Notes under the pieces: generated by a model | What the model saw: the letters and a program-made list of their open reading frames with translations, nothing else | What the model was told of the DNA's origin: nothing | The model's database searches: none | Shown here: one piece after another, positions 52,055 to 60,704 of the stretch | How the letters are laid out: each line of letters opens with the position of its first letter | Position numbering within the stretch: the stretch's first letter is position 1 | Made by a program: the position numbers and the translations under genes | Assembly: GCF_019947135.1 (NCBI RefSeq) | Contig: NZ_JAGSHT010000012.1 | Coordinates: 248,001 to 312,000, forward strand | From: Occultella gossypii | Lineage (GTDB): Bacteria > Actinomycetota > Actinomycetes > Actinomycetales > Beutenbergiaceae | Length of the DNA: 64,000 bases | Direction: 5' to 3'

Positions 52055-53182
52055 ATGGACGTAGTCGGGCAGCTGGGTCGACCGGTCGCCGGCTCCCGCC
52101 GCGCCGAGGTACTGGCGGCGGTGGCCGAGCGCGGGATGATCCGCGTGACCGACCTCGCCCGCGAACTCGGCGTCACGCCGGTCACGGTGCGGCGCGACGT
52201 GGCCGAGCTCGCCGAGGCCGGGCTGGTGCGTCGCGTGCACGGTGGGGCGACGGCGATCGACGCCGCAGACCAGCACCGGTCGATCGCACCCTCGTCACGG
52301 GTGGGGTCCGGGCGGGTGCCGGTCGTCGGGGGCGCCGTGGGCATGCTCGTGCCGTCCCTCGACTACTACTGGCCCGATGTCGCCCGCGGGGTCGAGGAGG
52401 AGACCCGGGCGCTCGGCCTGCGGATGGCGCTCCGGGGGTCGGTGTACGAGGCTGCCGACGAGCGCGGCGACGTGCAGCGACTCCTCGAGGGTGGCGCCGA
52501 CGGCCTGCTGCTCGCCCCGACCGTCACCGGACCGGGCGGAGACCTGATCCGGGCCTGGCTCGCCGAGACCGACGTGCCGGTCGTGCTCATGGAGCGCAAC
52601 GCCGTCGTAGGGGACGAACGGCGCGCCGTGGAGTCCGTGACCACCGACCATCAGGGTGGCATCGCGATGGCGGTGCACCACTTCACCAGCCTCGGTCACC
52701 GCCGGATCGGGGTGGCGCTCAGCCAGCACTCACCGCACGTGGGCCAGCTCCACGCCGGCTGGCACGCGGCGTGCACCGACCTCGGGCTGGACACCGCCGG
52801 TGTGGTCGACCTGCCCGTGCCGGACCGGCCGGATCCCGGCTTCGCGGCCGCCATCGAGGCGGTCGTGGATGCCGTGCTGGAGACCGGGACGACGGCGCTC
52901 ATCGTCCATTCCGATCCCGAGGCGCTGCGGGTGGTGCAGCGGGCCGCGGAGCGTGGGCTGAGCGTGCCCGGAGACCTCTCGGTGCTCGCCTACGACGATC
53001 AGGTGGCGCCGCTGGCCACGCCGGCACTGTCCGCAGTCCGCCCGCCGCGGCGGACCATCGGGCGCACGGCCGTGTCCCTCCTGGCAGCACGGATGGCCGA
53101 CCCGGGCCGGCCCGTGCACCGGGTCCAGGTCAGCCCGACGCTCAAGGTCCGGTCCTCCAGCGGCCCACCCCGCTCGGCGTAG
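52055..53182 (+). CDS. Regulator with DeoR-type HTH and LacI-type sensor domain
   Basis: 375 residues. Residues 15-67 (RRAEVLAAVAERGMIRVTDLARELGVTPVTVRRDVAELAEAGLVRRVHGGA) are a DeoR winged helix, including the terminal VHGGA. From about residue 90 the protein is a periplasmic-binding-type sensor as in LacI/GalR proteins: VGMLVPSLDYYWPDVARGVEEE, DGLLLAPTVTG, VESVTTDHQGGIAMAVHHFTSLGHRRIGVAL, and VPGDLSVLAYDDQVAPLATPALSAVRPPRRTIG. The swap of DNA-binding domain is uncommon but recurrent in actinobacteria. It likely controls the divergent sugar transport operon through the GATCGAAT elements and responds to a sugar. Confidence 0.92.
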   Translation: MDVVGQLGRPVAGSRRAEVLAAVAERGMIRVTDLARELGVTPVTVRRDVAELAEAGLVRRVHGGATAIDAADQHRSIAPSSRVGSGRVPVVGGAVGMLVPSLDYYWPDVARGVEEETRALGLRMALRGSVYEAADERGDVQRLLEGGADGLLLAPTVTGPGGDLIRAWLAETDVPVVLMERNAVVGDERRAVESVTTDHQGGIAMAVHHFTSLGHRRIGVALSQHSPHVGQLHAGWHAACTDLGLDTAGVVDLPVPDRPDPGFAAAIEAVVDAVLETGTTALIVHSDPEALRVVQRAAERGLSVPGDLSVLAYDDQVAPLATPALSAVRPPRRTIGRTAVSLLAARMADPGRPVHRVQVSPTLKVRSSSGPPRSA

Positions 53183-53319
53183 TTCACCGCGTCCCGCGCG
53201 ACACCCAGCCCAGGGTCGGGTTTTGCCACATGTGAAACGTTCGATCTGCACGTTCGGTGGCAGCTCCCCGCTGCCCGCCGTAACGTCACCCCTGGGTATG
53301 AGACGAGGGAGCCACACAC

Positions 53320-54801
53320 GTGACAGCCGAACCGGACCTGACCGCAGACCTCCTCGTGATCGGGTGGGGAAAGGCGGGCAAGACCTTGGCCGGAGCACTG
53401 GCCCGGCAGGGCCGCCGCGTGGTCATTGTGGAGCAGTCGTCGCGGATGTACGGGGGCACCTGCATCAACATCGGGTGCGTACCGTCGAAGTCGCTCATCC
53501 ACCGGGCCGAGACACGCGACCCCCACACCGGTCCTGACGACGCCTACCGCGAGGCTGTCGCGTCCACGGCGACGCTGACCGGGGCGATGCGGCGCAAGAA
53601 CTTCGAGATGCTGGACACGCTGGACTCGGTCACCGTCATCACCGGTCAGGCCACTTTCACCGGGCCCGACACGATCGAGATCCGGCCCGCCGCCATCTCC
53701 GAAGGGTCCCCGGTCTCCGCCGAGGAGGAGCCGCCGGCCGACGCGCTCGCGCGCCTGACCGTGCGCGCCGAGACGATCGTCATCAACACCGGCGCCCGGC
53801 CGGCGCTGCCCGGCATCGACGGCCTCCACGGCCCAGGCCGCAGCCGGGCCGTGGTCACCAGCACCGAACTGCTGTCCCGCCCGGGCAGACCCCGCCACCT
53901 CGTGGTGCTCGGCGGCGGCTACGTCGGCGTCGAGTTCGCGGCCATGCACGCCGGCTACGGGACCCCGGTGACGCTGATCGCCCGCGGCCCGAGCATCCTC
54001 GCCCGCGAGGAGCCCGACGCCGTCGCGGCCGCGGTCGAGATCCTCACCGAGGCCGGCGTCACGATCGTCACCGACGCCCAGGTCACCAGCGTTCAGGACG
54101 AGGAGCCCGACGGCGGCGCCGGCAGCCCCGATTCCGGCGGCGGCTGGGCGAACGTCAGCTACGAACGCGCCGGCCTCATCGAGACGGTCCGCGCGGACGT
54201 GGTGCTCGCCGCGCTCGGCCGACAGCCGGACACCGCGGTCCTGGACCTGTCCGCCGCCGGCGTCGAGACCGACGCGCGCGGCGCCGTCGTCGTCGACGAC
54301 CGGCTGCGCACCTCGGTGCCGCACGTGTACGCCGTCGGCGACGTCAACGGTGGGCCGCAGTTCACCTACGTCTCCCTCGACGACCACCGGATCGTGCTCG
54401 ACCAGCTCACCGGCACCGGCGCCCGGTCCACCGCGGACCGACGCGCTGTGCCGAGCACCGTGTTCATGACCCCGCCGCTGGCGCGGGTGGGCCTGACCCG
54501 GGCGGAGGCCGAGGCGGCCGGGCACCGGGTACGCGTGGCGACCCGGCGGGTCGCAGACATGGCCACGGTGCCCCGGGCGAAGATCGTCGGCGAACCACGC
54601 GGGCTGATGATCGCCGTCGTCGACGCCGAGACCGATCTGATCCTCGGCGTCACCATGCTCGCCCACGACGCACACGAGACGATCAACACGGTGGCCCTCG
54701 CGATGCGGCACGGCATCACGGCGCGCCAGCTGCGGGACGAGATCTACACCCACCCCTCGATGACCGAGTCCCTGAACGACCTGTTCGCGAACCTCGCGTG
54801 A
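53320..54801 (+). CDS. rclA: RclA-like pyridine nucleotide-disulfide oxidoreductase
   Basis: 493 residues. LLVIGWGKAGKTLAGALARQGRRVVIVEQS binds FAD; Cys48-x4-Cys53 in YGGTCINIGCVPSKSLIHRA is the redox disulfide; VVLGGGYVGVEFAAMHAGYGTPVTLI binds NAD(P)H; YAVGDVNGGPQFTYVSLDDHRIV and the terminal THPSMTESLNDLF close the protein. GWGKAGKTLA, FMTPPLARVGLT and THPSMTESLNDLF closely follow E. coli RclA, the copper-reducing enzyme of reactive chlorine resistance, so the same role is plausible. The family's His-Glu pair (H-P-x-x-x-E) is intact. Alternative: a general mercuric-reductase-like enzyme. A hairpin 38 bases downstream may end its transcript. Confidence 0.85.
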   Translation: MTAEPDLTADLLVIGWGKAGKTLAGALARQGRRVVIVEQSSRMYGGTCINIGCVPSKSLIHRAETRDPHTGPDDAYREAVASTATLTGAMRRKNFEMLDTLDSVTVITGQATFTGPDTIEIRPAAISEGSPVSAEEEPPADALARLTVRAETIVINTGARPALPGIDGLHGPGRSRAVVTSTELLSRPGRPRHLVVLGGGYVGVEFAAMHAGYGTPVTLIARGPSILAREEPDAVAAAVEILTEAGVTIVTDAQVTSVQDEEPDGGAGSPDSGGGWANVSYERAGLIETVRADVVLAALGRQPDTAVLDLSAAGVETDARGAVVVDDRLRTSVPHVYAVGDVNGGPQFTYVSLDDHRIVLDQLTGTGARSTADRRAVPSTVFMTPPLARVGLTRAEAEAAGHRVRVATRRVADMATVPRAKIVGEPRGLMIAVVDAETDLILGVTMLAHDAHETINTVALAMRHGITARQLRDEIYTHPSMTESLNDLFANLA

Positions 54802-54838
54802 ACCGTGGGTGAGCGGCCGGTTGCCGCTTGACCCCCGA

Positions 54839-54863
54839 CCCGCCGAGCGCGAGGCTCGGCGGG
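54839..54863 (+). terminator. Terminator hairpin after the rclA-like gene
   Basis: A perfect ten-base stem (CCCGCCGAGC / GCTCGGCGGG) with loop GCGAG, 38 bases after the stop and 33 before the next start. It could also attenuate the permease gene. Confidence 0.6.
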
Positions 54864-54895
54864 AGCGGCGTCTCCCGCTCGGGCGGGAGCTGGTG

Positions 54896-56185
54896 ATGGG
54901 TACGGATTCCACGGCGGGCGCGCAGCCCGCCCTGGCGCGTCGGCTGGGTACCGCCGACGCGATGATGATCGGGCTTGCGTCGATGATCGGCGCGGGGGTG
55001 TTCACGGTGTTCGCCCCGGCAGCCCAGGCCGCCGGGGCCGGTCTGCTCATCGGCCTCGGCATCGCGGCGGTGGTGGCGCTGGCCAACGCGACCTCGTCCG
55101 CGCAGCTGGCTGCCGTCTACCCGACGTCGGGCGGTACCTACGTCTATGGCCGCGAGCGGCTCGGGCCGTGGTGGGGCTTCGGGGCCGGCTGGGCGTTCGT
55201 CATCGGCAAGACGGCCAGCTGTGCCGCGATGGCGCTCGCGGTGGCCGAGTACGTGGCGCCGGAGGCGTGGCGCAGGCCGGTCGCCCTGGCGGCCGTGATC
55301 GTCCTCGCTGCGCTGAACTATCGCGGCATCACGAAGACGATGCGGGCCGCGCGGGTGATCGTCGTCGCGGTCCTGGCCGTGCTCGTGCTCGTGCTGGCGG
55401 CGACCCTTGGTGCGGGCGACCCGGACGCCGCCAATCTCGACGGGTGGGCCTCGCCGTCCGCCGGCTGGTACGGCGTGCTCCAGTCCGCGGGGCTGTTGTT
55501 CTTCGCGTTCGCCGGGTACGCGCGGATCGCGACCCTCGGCGAGGAGGTTCGCGACCCGACCCGGACGATCCCGCGCGCGATCCTCGGGGCGCTCGCGGTC
55601 GCCGTCGGGCTGTACGCGCTCGTCGCGATCGCGGTGCTGACCGTACTGGGGCCCGACGGCGTCGCCTCCTCGGTAGCGCCGCTCGCCGCCGCCGTCGACG
55701 CGGGTCCGTGGTCGGCCGCGGTGCCGATCGTGCGGGCCGGGGCGGCCGTCGCCGCGCTCGGGGCGCTGCTCGCGCTGCTCACCGGCGTCGGCCGCACCAC
55801 CTTGGCGATGGCGCGGAACGACGACCTGCCCCGGTGGCTCGCCGCCGTGCATCCCCGGTACCTGGTGCCCCATCACGCGGAGGTCGCGATCGCCGTCGTG
55901 GTCGGCGTCCTGGTGCTCACCGTGGACCTGAGGGACGCGATCGGCTTCTCCTCGTTCGGGGTGCTGTTGTACTACCTGATCGCGAACCTGTCCGCCTGGA
56001 CGCAGACCGGCGCCGACCGCCGGTATCCGAGGTGGCTGCAGGGGATCGGCGCCGGAGGCTGCACCGTGTTGGTGGCCACGCTGCCGCCGCCGACGATCGC
56101 GATCGGGGTCGGCGTGCTCGCCGTCGGCGTGGCCTACCGGGTGCTCCGGCACCGGGCCCTCCGACGGCCGCGCGGCGCCGCCTGA
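54896..56185 (+). CDS. APC family amino acid/polyamine permease
   Basis: 429 residues from the ATG at 54896 (GTG at 54893 also possible; GGGCGGGAG upstream). Twelve hydrophobic segments. The first helix ADAMMIGLASMIGAGVFTVFAPAAQAAG carries the GxG unwound segment that binds the amine/carboxylate in APC transporters; FAFAGYARIATLGEEVRDPTRTIPRAIL is the conserved helix 6-7 region. A proton- or amino-acid-coupled importer or antiporter in the cell membrane; substrate unknown. Confidence 0.9.
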   Translation: MGTDSTAGAQPALARRLGTADAMMIGLASMIGAGVFTVFAPAAQAAGAGLLIGLGIAAVVALANATSSAQLAAVYPTSGGTYVYGRERLGPWWGFGAGWAFVIGKTASCAAMALAVAEYVAPEAWRRPVALAAVIVLAALNYRGITKTMRAARVIVVAVLAVLVLVLAATLGAGDPDAANLDGWASPSAGWYGVLQSAGLLFFAFAGYARIATLGEEVRDPTRTIPRAILGALAVAVGLYALVAIAVLTVLGPDGVASSVAPLAAAVDAGPWSAAVPIVRAGAAVAALGALLALLTGVGRTTLAMARNDDLPRWLAAVHPRYLVPHHAEVAIAVVVGVLVLTVDLRDAIGFSSFGVLLYYLIANLSAWTQTGADRRYPRWLQGIGAGGCTVLVATLPPPTIAIGVGVLAVGVAYRVLRHRALRRPRGAA

Positions 56186-56399
56186 ACCGCCCTGCGGGGC
56201 TCCCGGCACGCGAGCGAGAGCCTCGAACATCGCGGTGATCGCAGCCATCGGACGCGCCTGTCGTGGCGACCCTCACGGGTGCTGGTGCGGCGCTGGGGGG
56301 CGAAGGTCCATAGGGTGGGAGCCGAATGCCCGCCTACGATGCTTGTGGATGCCCGCGGATCCCGGCAGACCGGGGGAGAGCGACCGCCGAGGAGCACCG

Positions 56400-58250
56400 A
56401 TGAATTTCGACAATGTCCCGCCGCACCCTCGGGTGTCGGCGACGATCGACCCCGACGGTGCGGCCGAGGTGATCTTCGACGGCGTGCCTCACTACCTGCG
56501 CAGCGGATCCCTGCCCGGCGCCCGTCGGGACGTCACCACCTACGTCGCCCAGCGAGCCAGGGACGTCCTCGGCCGCGCCGTGCTGGTGCACGTGAGTGAG
56601 CCGGAGGGACGCTTCGAGCTGGCCGTGCACCCCGACGGCAGCGTCGACGAGCGGGCGAGCCACGACCAGGCGCCCGAGCCGAGCGACCCCGAGTCGGACG
56701 TCACCGTGATGACCCGGGTCCGTCCCCCGGCCAGGCCGGAGAGCCAGGAGTCCGCGCCCGAGCCGGCGGGAGCCGTGGAACCGGCGCAGCCGCAAGCGCG
56801 AGCGGAACCGGCGGGCGCGGTGGAACCGGCGCAGCCGCAGGCACAGGCGCCGCGATCGCCGGCATCTCACGCCCCGGCGGCTGCGCCGGATCACTGGGCG
56901 CCCCCGCCCCGACCCGCCGAACCCGAGCACGAGCGACCGCCGGCACCGCAGGCGCCTCCACCGACGCGCCAGCCGGCCGCGGTCCAGCAACCGACACCGG
57001 TGACCCAGCCGCAGCAGCCGGCTCCGGTGACCCAACCGGCCCAGAGATCTCAGCAGGCCCAGTCGCAGCAGCAGGCGCCCACCCCGCACCGGGCCCAGCC
57101 CGGTTCGTACCCGGCGCAAGCCGCCCACCAGGTGCCGTTCCCAGCGCCCCAGCAGCCGCCGTCGTCCATGCCTTCGTTCTCACCATCCGCACCGCAGCCC
57201 GGGGGGCCCGCGTACCCGCACCAGTCCGGCGGCTCCGCGTCCGTGCCGCAGCCCGGTGGCCCGGCGTACCCGCCGCAGCCCGGCGGCCCGGCGTACCTGC
57301 CGCAGCCGGGTGAACCCGCGTTGACCCGACGGCAGCTGCGCGAGTCCTTCCTCACCCAGGAGCAGGTGGAGGCGCCCGCCAGCACCGGGCTGCGCGGCGT
57401 TCTCGCCCGAGCCGGCATCAAGACGTCCCCGAGCGCCGCCGAACGCTCCGAGCGGTCCGACCGCAACACCGTCTCCCAGCACTGGCCCGGGGTGCGCACG
57501 ATCGCCGTCGTGAACGGCAAGGGCGGGGCGAACAAGACCCCCACCACCGCCCTGCTCGCCGCCGTGTTCGCGCGGAACTCCGGGGCCGCCACGCTCGCCT
57601 GGGACAACAACGTCACGCGTGGCACCCTCGGCTGGCGCACCGACCAGGGCCCCCACGAGGCCACGGTGCTCGACCTGCTGCCCGAGGTGGACAACCTGCT
57701 CTCCCCGGGCGCGAAGGCGGGGGACATCTCCCACTACGTGCACCACCAGCCAGCGGACAAGTACGACGTGCTCCGCTCGAACCCGAACCTGCTCTCCTCC
57801 GAGACCCGGATCAGTGCACCGGACGTGGACGCGATCCACGACGTCGCCGGTCGCTACTACCGGCTCGTGTTCGTCGACTCCGGCAACGACGAGTCCGCCG
57901 AGAACTGGCTGCGGATGATCGACAAGGCCGACCAGCTCGTGGTCGCCAGCATCGCCAAGCCCGAGCACGCCGAGGCGGGTGCGCTCCTGCTCGAGGAGCT
58001 CGTCGCCCGTGGCGGCCGGTCCGCGGAACTCGCGCGCGGCGCTGTCGTGGTGGTCTCCCAGGCCCGGGAAAAGGACACCAAGCCCGCTGCCTCGGACATC
58101 GCCCAGGGCTTCACGGGCTGGGTCCGCGAGACGGTGACCATCCCGTACGACCGGGCCATGGTCGAGTCCGTGCTGCGCTTCGACGCGCTCGCCCCGGCCA
58201 CCCAGCGCGCCTGGTTGCGCGCCGGAGCGGCCGTGGCGGCAGGGCTGTGA
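56400..58250 (+). CDS. EspI-like protein: Pro-rich region with MinD/ParA-type ATPase
   Basis: 616 residues; CGAGGAGC before the ATG. Residues 1-90 form a small conserved-looking domain (VSATIDPDGAAEVIFDGVPHYLRSGSLPG). Residues about 95-345 are Pro/Gln/Ala-rich with two repeat blocks. Residues 365-616 are a ParA/MinD-like ATPase: TIAVVNGKGGANKTPTTALLAAVFA (374-380, with Asn where the P-loop usually has Gly before Lys), LVFVDSGNDESAENW for Walker B, and VVVVSQAREKDTKPAASDIAQGF. The same layout is seen in mycobacterial EspI of ESX-1 and in related actinobacterial proteins. No type VII secretion genes are visible here. It might organise something at the membrane or pole. Confidence 0.8.
   Translation: MNFDNVPPHPRVSATIDPDGAAEVIFDGVPHYLRSGSLPGARRDVTTYVAQRARDVLGRAVLVHVSEPEGRFELAVHPDGSVDERASHDQAPEPSDPESDVTVMTRVRPPARPESQESAPEPAGAVEPAQPQARAEPAGAVEPAQPQAQAPRSPASHAPAAAPDHWAPPPRPAEPEHERPPAPQAPPPTRQPAAVQQPTPVTQPQQPAPVTQPAQRSQQAQSQQQAPTPHRAQPGSYPAQAAHQVPFPAPQQPPSSMPSFSPSAPQPGGPAYPHQSGGSASVPQPGGPAYPPQPGGPAYLPQPGEPALTRRQLRESFLTQEQVEAPASTGLRGVLARAGIKTSPSAAERSERSDRNTVSQHWPGVRTIAVVNGKGGANKTPTTALLAAVFARNSGAATLAWDNNVTRGTLGWRTDQGPHEATVLDLLPEVDNLLSPGAKAGDISHYVHHQPADKYDVLRSNPNLLSSETRISAPDVDAIHDVAGRYYRLVFVDSGNDESAENWLRMIDKADQLVVASIAKPEHAEAGALLLEELVARGGRSAELARGAVVVVSQAREKDTKPAASDIAQGFTGWVRETVTIPYDRAMVESVLRFDALAPATQRAWLRAGAAVAAGL
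56760..56849. repeat. Two tandem 45-bp units in the EspI-like gene
   Basis: Two near-identical units (56760-56804 and 56805-56849) encoding EPAGAVEPAQPQARA and EPAGAVEPAQPQAQA. Confidence 0.85.
57192..57326. repeat. Five 27-bp units encoding a nine-residue Pro/Gly repeat
   Basis: Five units of nine codons: PQPGGPAYP, HQSGGSASV, PQPGGPAYP, PQPGGPAYL and PQPGEPALT, in phase without gaps. The second unit is the most diverged. Confidence 0.85.
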
Positions 58251-58281
58251 GCGGTGCGTCGCTCGGCTCGTGCCGCCGTGG

Positions 58282-58923
58282 TCAGGGCAGCCGGTTCGCC
58301 TTGGCGAGGTTCTCCGCGAGCTCGACGGCGTTCTGCCGCGCCCCATAGGCGGGGCGGTCTCGCTCGACGCGCCAGGACTCGTCAAGCGATCCGATGTTCA
58401 CGGTGTCGAAGCCGAGCTGGTCGTAGAGCGCGGTGACGAACTCGACTGCGTCGGGATCGTCGCTGGCGGTGGCGAGCGCCCGGCGGTTCGGGGTACCGGC
58501 CGGGCTGCCGTCGGTGTTGATCTGGTCGGCGACGATGTGGTTGAACGCCTTGACGACCCTGGACGTCGGCAGGTGCTGCTGGAGCAGGCCGGAGGTCGTT
58601 GCCTCGCCGTCGTCGAGCGATTCGATGTGTCCGTCGCGTTCGTAGTAGTAGTTGTTGGTGTCGAGCACGATCTTGCCTGCGAGGGGCTCGACGGGGATCT
58701 GGTCGATCGCGTGCAGCGGCACCGTGACCACGGCGACCTCGCCGGCCGCCGCTGCTTCGGCGGCCGTTCCCGCACGCGCCCGCGGCCCCAGGTCGTCGAC
58801 CAGGCCGGCCAGGGTCTTCGGGCCGCGGGAGTTCGCGATCACGACGTCGTGGCCGGATTCGATCACCGCCCGAGCCACGTTGCTGCCGATGTTGCCTGCG
58901 CCGATGATTCCGATCGTTGTCAT
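58282..58923 (-). CDS. NAD(P)/F420-binding oxidoreductase-like protein
   Basis: 213 residues from the ATG at 58923. TTIGIIGAGNIGSNVARAVIESGHDVVIANSRGP is the Rossmann fold of F420-dependent NADP reductase-like proteins (NADPH_F420/F420_oxidored family), and VVTVPLHAIDQIP, LDTNNYYYERDG and VKAFNHIVADQIN follow in order. Members either transfer hydride between NADPH and F420 or are general NAD(P)-dependent reductases. AGG upstream of the start. It is transcribed alone, convergent with the EspI-like gene. Confidence 0.82.
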   Translation of the reverse strand: MTTIGIIGAGNIGSNVARAVIESGHDVVIANSRGPKTLAGLVDDLGPRARAGTAAEAAAAGEVAVVTVPLHAIDQIPVEPLAGKIVLDTNNYYYERDGHIESLDDGEATTSGLLQQHLPTSRVVKAFNHIVADQINTDGSPAGTPNRRALATASDDPDAVEFVTALYDQLGFDTVNIGSLDESWRVERDRPAYGARQNAVELAENLAKANRLP

Positions 58924-59043
58924 GCCTTTCCCAACGCCAGGTCGAGCCATTCATTCCGACCGCCTGCGCAGCCCTCGGAGACGCCCGCGATGTGAGATCG
59001 CGACGGCTGGGACGCCCAGCCACCACCCGCGGGAGCTGGACCT

Positions 59044-59853
59044 CTAGGTGAGGTGGTCGAAGTCGCCGCGCACCCAGGCGATGTGCCGGTCGGCGCTGCG
59101 GCGCAGGATGGCCCGGGCGTCGGTGTCGATGCGGTTGTCGAAGTTGCCGATCAGGCGGTCGAACGTCAGCGTCTCGAGCGCTCTCGTGAGCCGCTCCACC
59201 ACCGCGCCCGAGAGCGGGATCTTGTTCGGGTAGCTGCGCAGGAACCCGATCGAGGTGCGATCCGGGTTCGGGAACACCGAGTCGCCCGTGAGCAGGACGC
59301 CGCGCCCGTCGGCGCCGTCGGCCCACAGGGCCACCGCGCTGCCGACGAAGTGGCCACCGACCTGGTGCAGCGTCAGCGAGTCGGTGATCGCACGCTCGCC
59401 GGACCAGAACTCGATCCGCTCGTCGCGGCGGCCGAGCCACTGCGCGTCCGCCTCGTTCACGAGCACCGGCGCGTCCAGGGCCCGGGCCCAGTCGACCTGT
59501 ACCCCGAACATGTGCGGGTGGCTGGCCGCGATCGCCAGGACCGGCCCGCGCTCGCGCACCCGGGCCACCGTCTCGGCGTCCAGGTACCCGGTGGGATCCC
59601 ACAGCAGTGATCCCTGGGGTGTGGTGACCAGCTGCGCCGTCTGCCCGATGCCGACCCTCGGGTCGGTGGCGATGCTGACCAGGCCCGGTTCGGTCTCGGT
59701 CCAGGTGAGATGCTGCCCGGCCGCGGCGAGCTCGGCCAGGCTGGTCCAGTGCTGGCCGTCGGCCGGCACCCACTGGCGCTCGTCAGCGCAGATCGGACAC
59801 ACGTCGGGAGCCGGCTCGTCGTACTCGACGGCGCAGGTCGCACAGATCACCAT
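59044..59853 (-). CDS. MBL-fold protein with N-terminal rubredoxin-like zinc ribbon
   Basis: 269 residues. The N terminus ICATCAVEYDEPAPDVCPICADERQWV has two CxxC pairs, as in a rubredoxin-like zinc ribbon, joined to a metallo-beta-lactamase domain: LLWDPTGYLD, ASHPHMFGVQVDW (H-x-H region), GGHFVGSAVAL and LLTGDSVF (metal Asp). The usual H-x-H-x-D-H is reduced to H-P-H, so the metal site is atypical. It may be a hydrolase or redox-linked enzyme; substrate unknown. AGGAAAGG before the ATG. Divergent from the LysE gene. Confidence 0.82.
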   Translation of the reverse strand: MVICATCAVEYDEPAPDVCPICADERQWVPADGQHWTSLAELAAAGQHLTWTETEPGLVSIATDPRVGIGQTAQLVTTPQGSLLWDPTGYLDAETVARVRERGPVLAIAASHPHMFGVQVDWARALDAPVLVNEADAQWLGRRDERIEFWSGERAITDSLTLHQVGGHFVGSAVALWADGADGRGVLLTGDSVFPNPDRTSIGFLRSYPNKIPLSGAVVERLTRALETLTFDRLIGNFDNRIDTDARAILRRSADRHIAWVRGDFDHLT

Positions 59854-59899
59854 GGCGTTCCTTTCCTCGGAGGACCGGCCGATCTACGCTGACCCGGTG

Positions 59900-60541
59900 G
59901 TGACCACGACAGCGGTTCTCGGCATGGCCCTGGTGGCACTCGGCATGGTACTCACGCCGGGTCCGAACATGATCTACCTCATCTCCCGCAGCATCGGGCA
60001 GGGGTGGCGCGCGGGCATGGTCTCCCTGGGCGGGACGATGGTCGGCTTCGTCGTCTACATGACGATGGCCAACGTGGGTCTGTCCGCGGTGTTCCTGCTG
60101 GTGCCGGGCCTGTTCGTCGGGCTGAAGGTGGTCGGTGCCGCGTACCTGCTCCACCTCGCCTGGAAGACCCTGCGCCCGGGCGGGCGGTCCCCGTTCGAGA
60201 CCGTGACCCTGCCGAAGGACTCCAGGTCGAAACTGTTCCGGATGGGTCTGGTCACGAACCTGCTGAACCCGAAGGCGGCCATCATGTACCTGGCCCTGAT
60301 CCCGCAGTTCGTGGATCCGGCCCGCGGCGCCGCGATGGCCCAGGGCTTCGTGCTGGGTGGCGTGCAGATCACGGTCAGCGCCGTGGTGAACACGGCGATC
60401 GTGCTCGCCGCCGGTGGCATCGCGGCGTTCCTCGCGGGCCGGCCGGCCTGGATGGTCTGGCAGCGTCGGGTGACCGGCACGCTGCTCGGCGCGGTCGGGG
60501 TCAAACTCGCCCTGGATGCGCCGGCGCCCGCGAACGCCTGA
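59900..60541 (+). CDS. LysE/RhtB family exporter
   Basis: 213 residues from GTG at 59900 (GTG at 59897 is in frame and equally possible). Six helices. ALVALGMVLTPGPNMIYLISRSIGQGWRAGMVSLGGTMVGF is the LysE signature near the N terminus, and MGLVTNLLNPKAAIMYLALIPQF the second. These membrane proteins export amino acids such as lysine, homoserine or threonine. The gap to the divergent MBL gene is only 46 bases, so promoters overlap. Confidence 0.9.
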   Translation: MTTTAVLGMALVALGMVLTPGPNMIYLISRSIGQGWRAGMVSLGGTMVGFVVYMTMANVGLSAVFLLVPGLFVGLKVVGAAYLLHLAWKTLRPGGRSPFETVTLPKDSRSKLFRMGLVTNLLNPKAAIMYLALIPQFVDPARGAAMAQGFVLGGVQITVSAVVNTAIVLAAGGIAAFLAGRPAWMVWQRRVTGTLLGAVGVKLALDAPAPANA

Positions 60542-60560
60542 TCCCACGCCTCGGCTCGCC

Positions 60561-60579
60561 GCGGGCCGCGCCGGCCCGC
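60561..60579 (+). terminator. Possible terminator after lysE-like gene
   Basis: A seven-base stem (GCGGGCC / GGCCCGC) with five-base loop, 19 bases after the stop. Weak support in this GC-rich setting. Confidence 0.45.
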
Positions 60580-60704
60580 CGCGCCACGCGAGTCCAGCCC
60601 ACACGATGCGCGCCTTCCGCCCGCCCGCTGAGACAGGAATGCTCACACCCCGGCCATTGTGTGTAGCCTCGATGCGATCGCCGTCGCCGAAAGGATCCCC
60701 CACG

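Noticed and set aside
54716-56248. 510-codon minus frame opposite the APC permease
   Set aside because: No resemblance to a family; the plus frame has permease helices and motifs.
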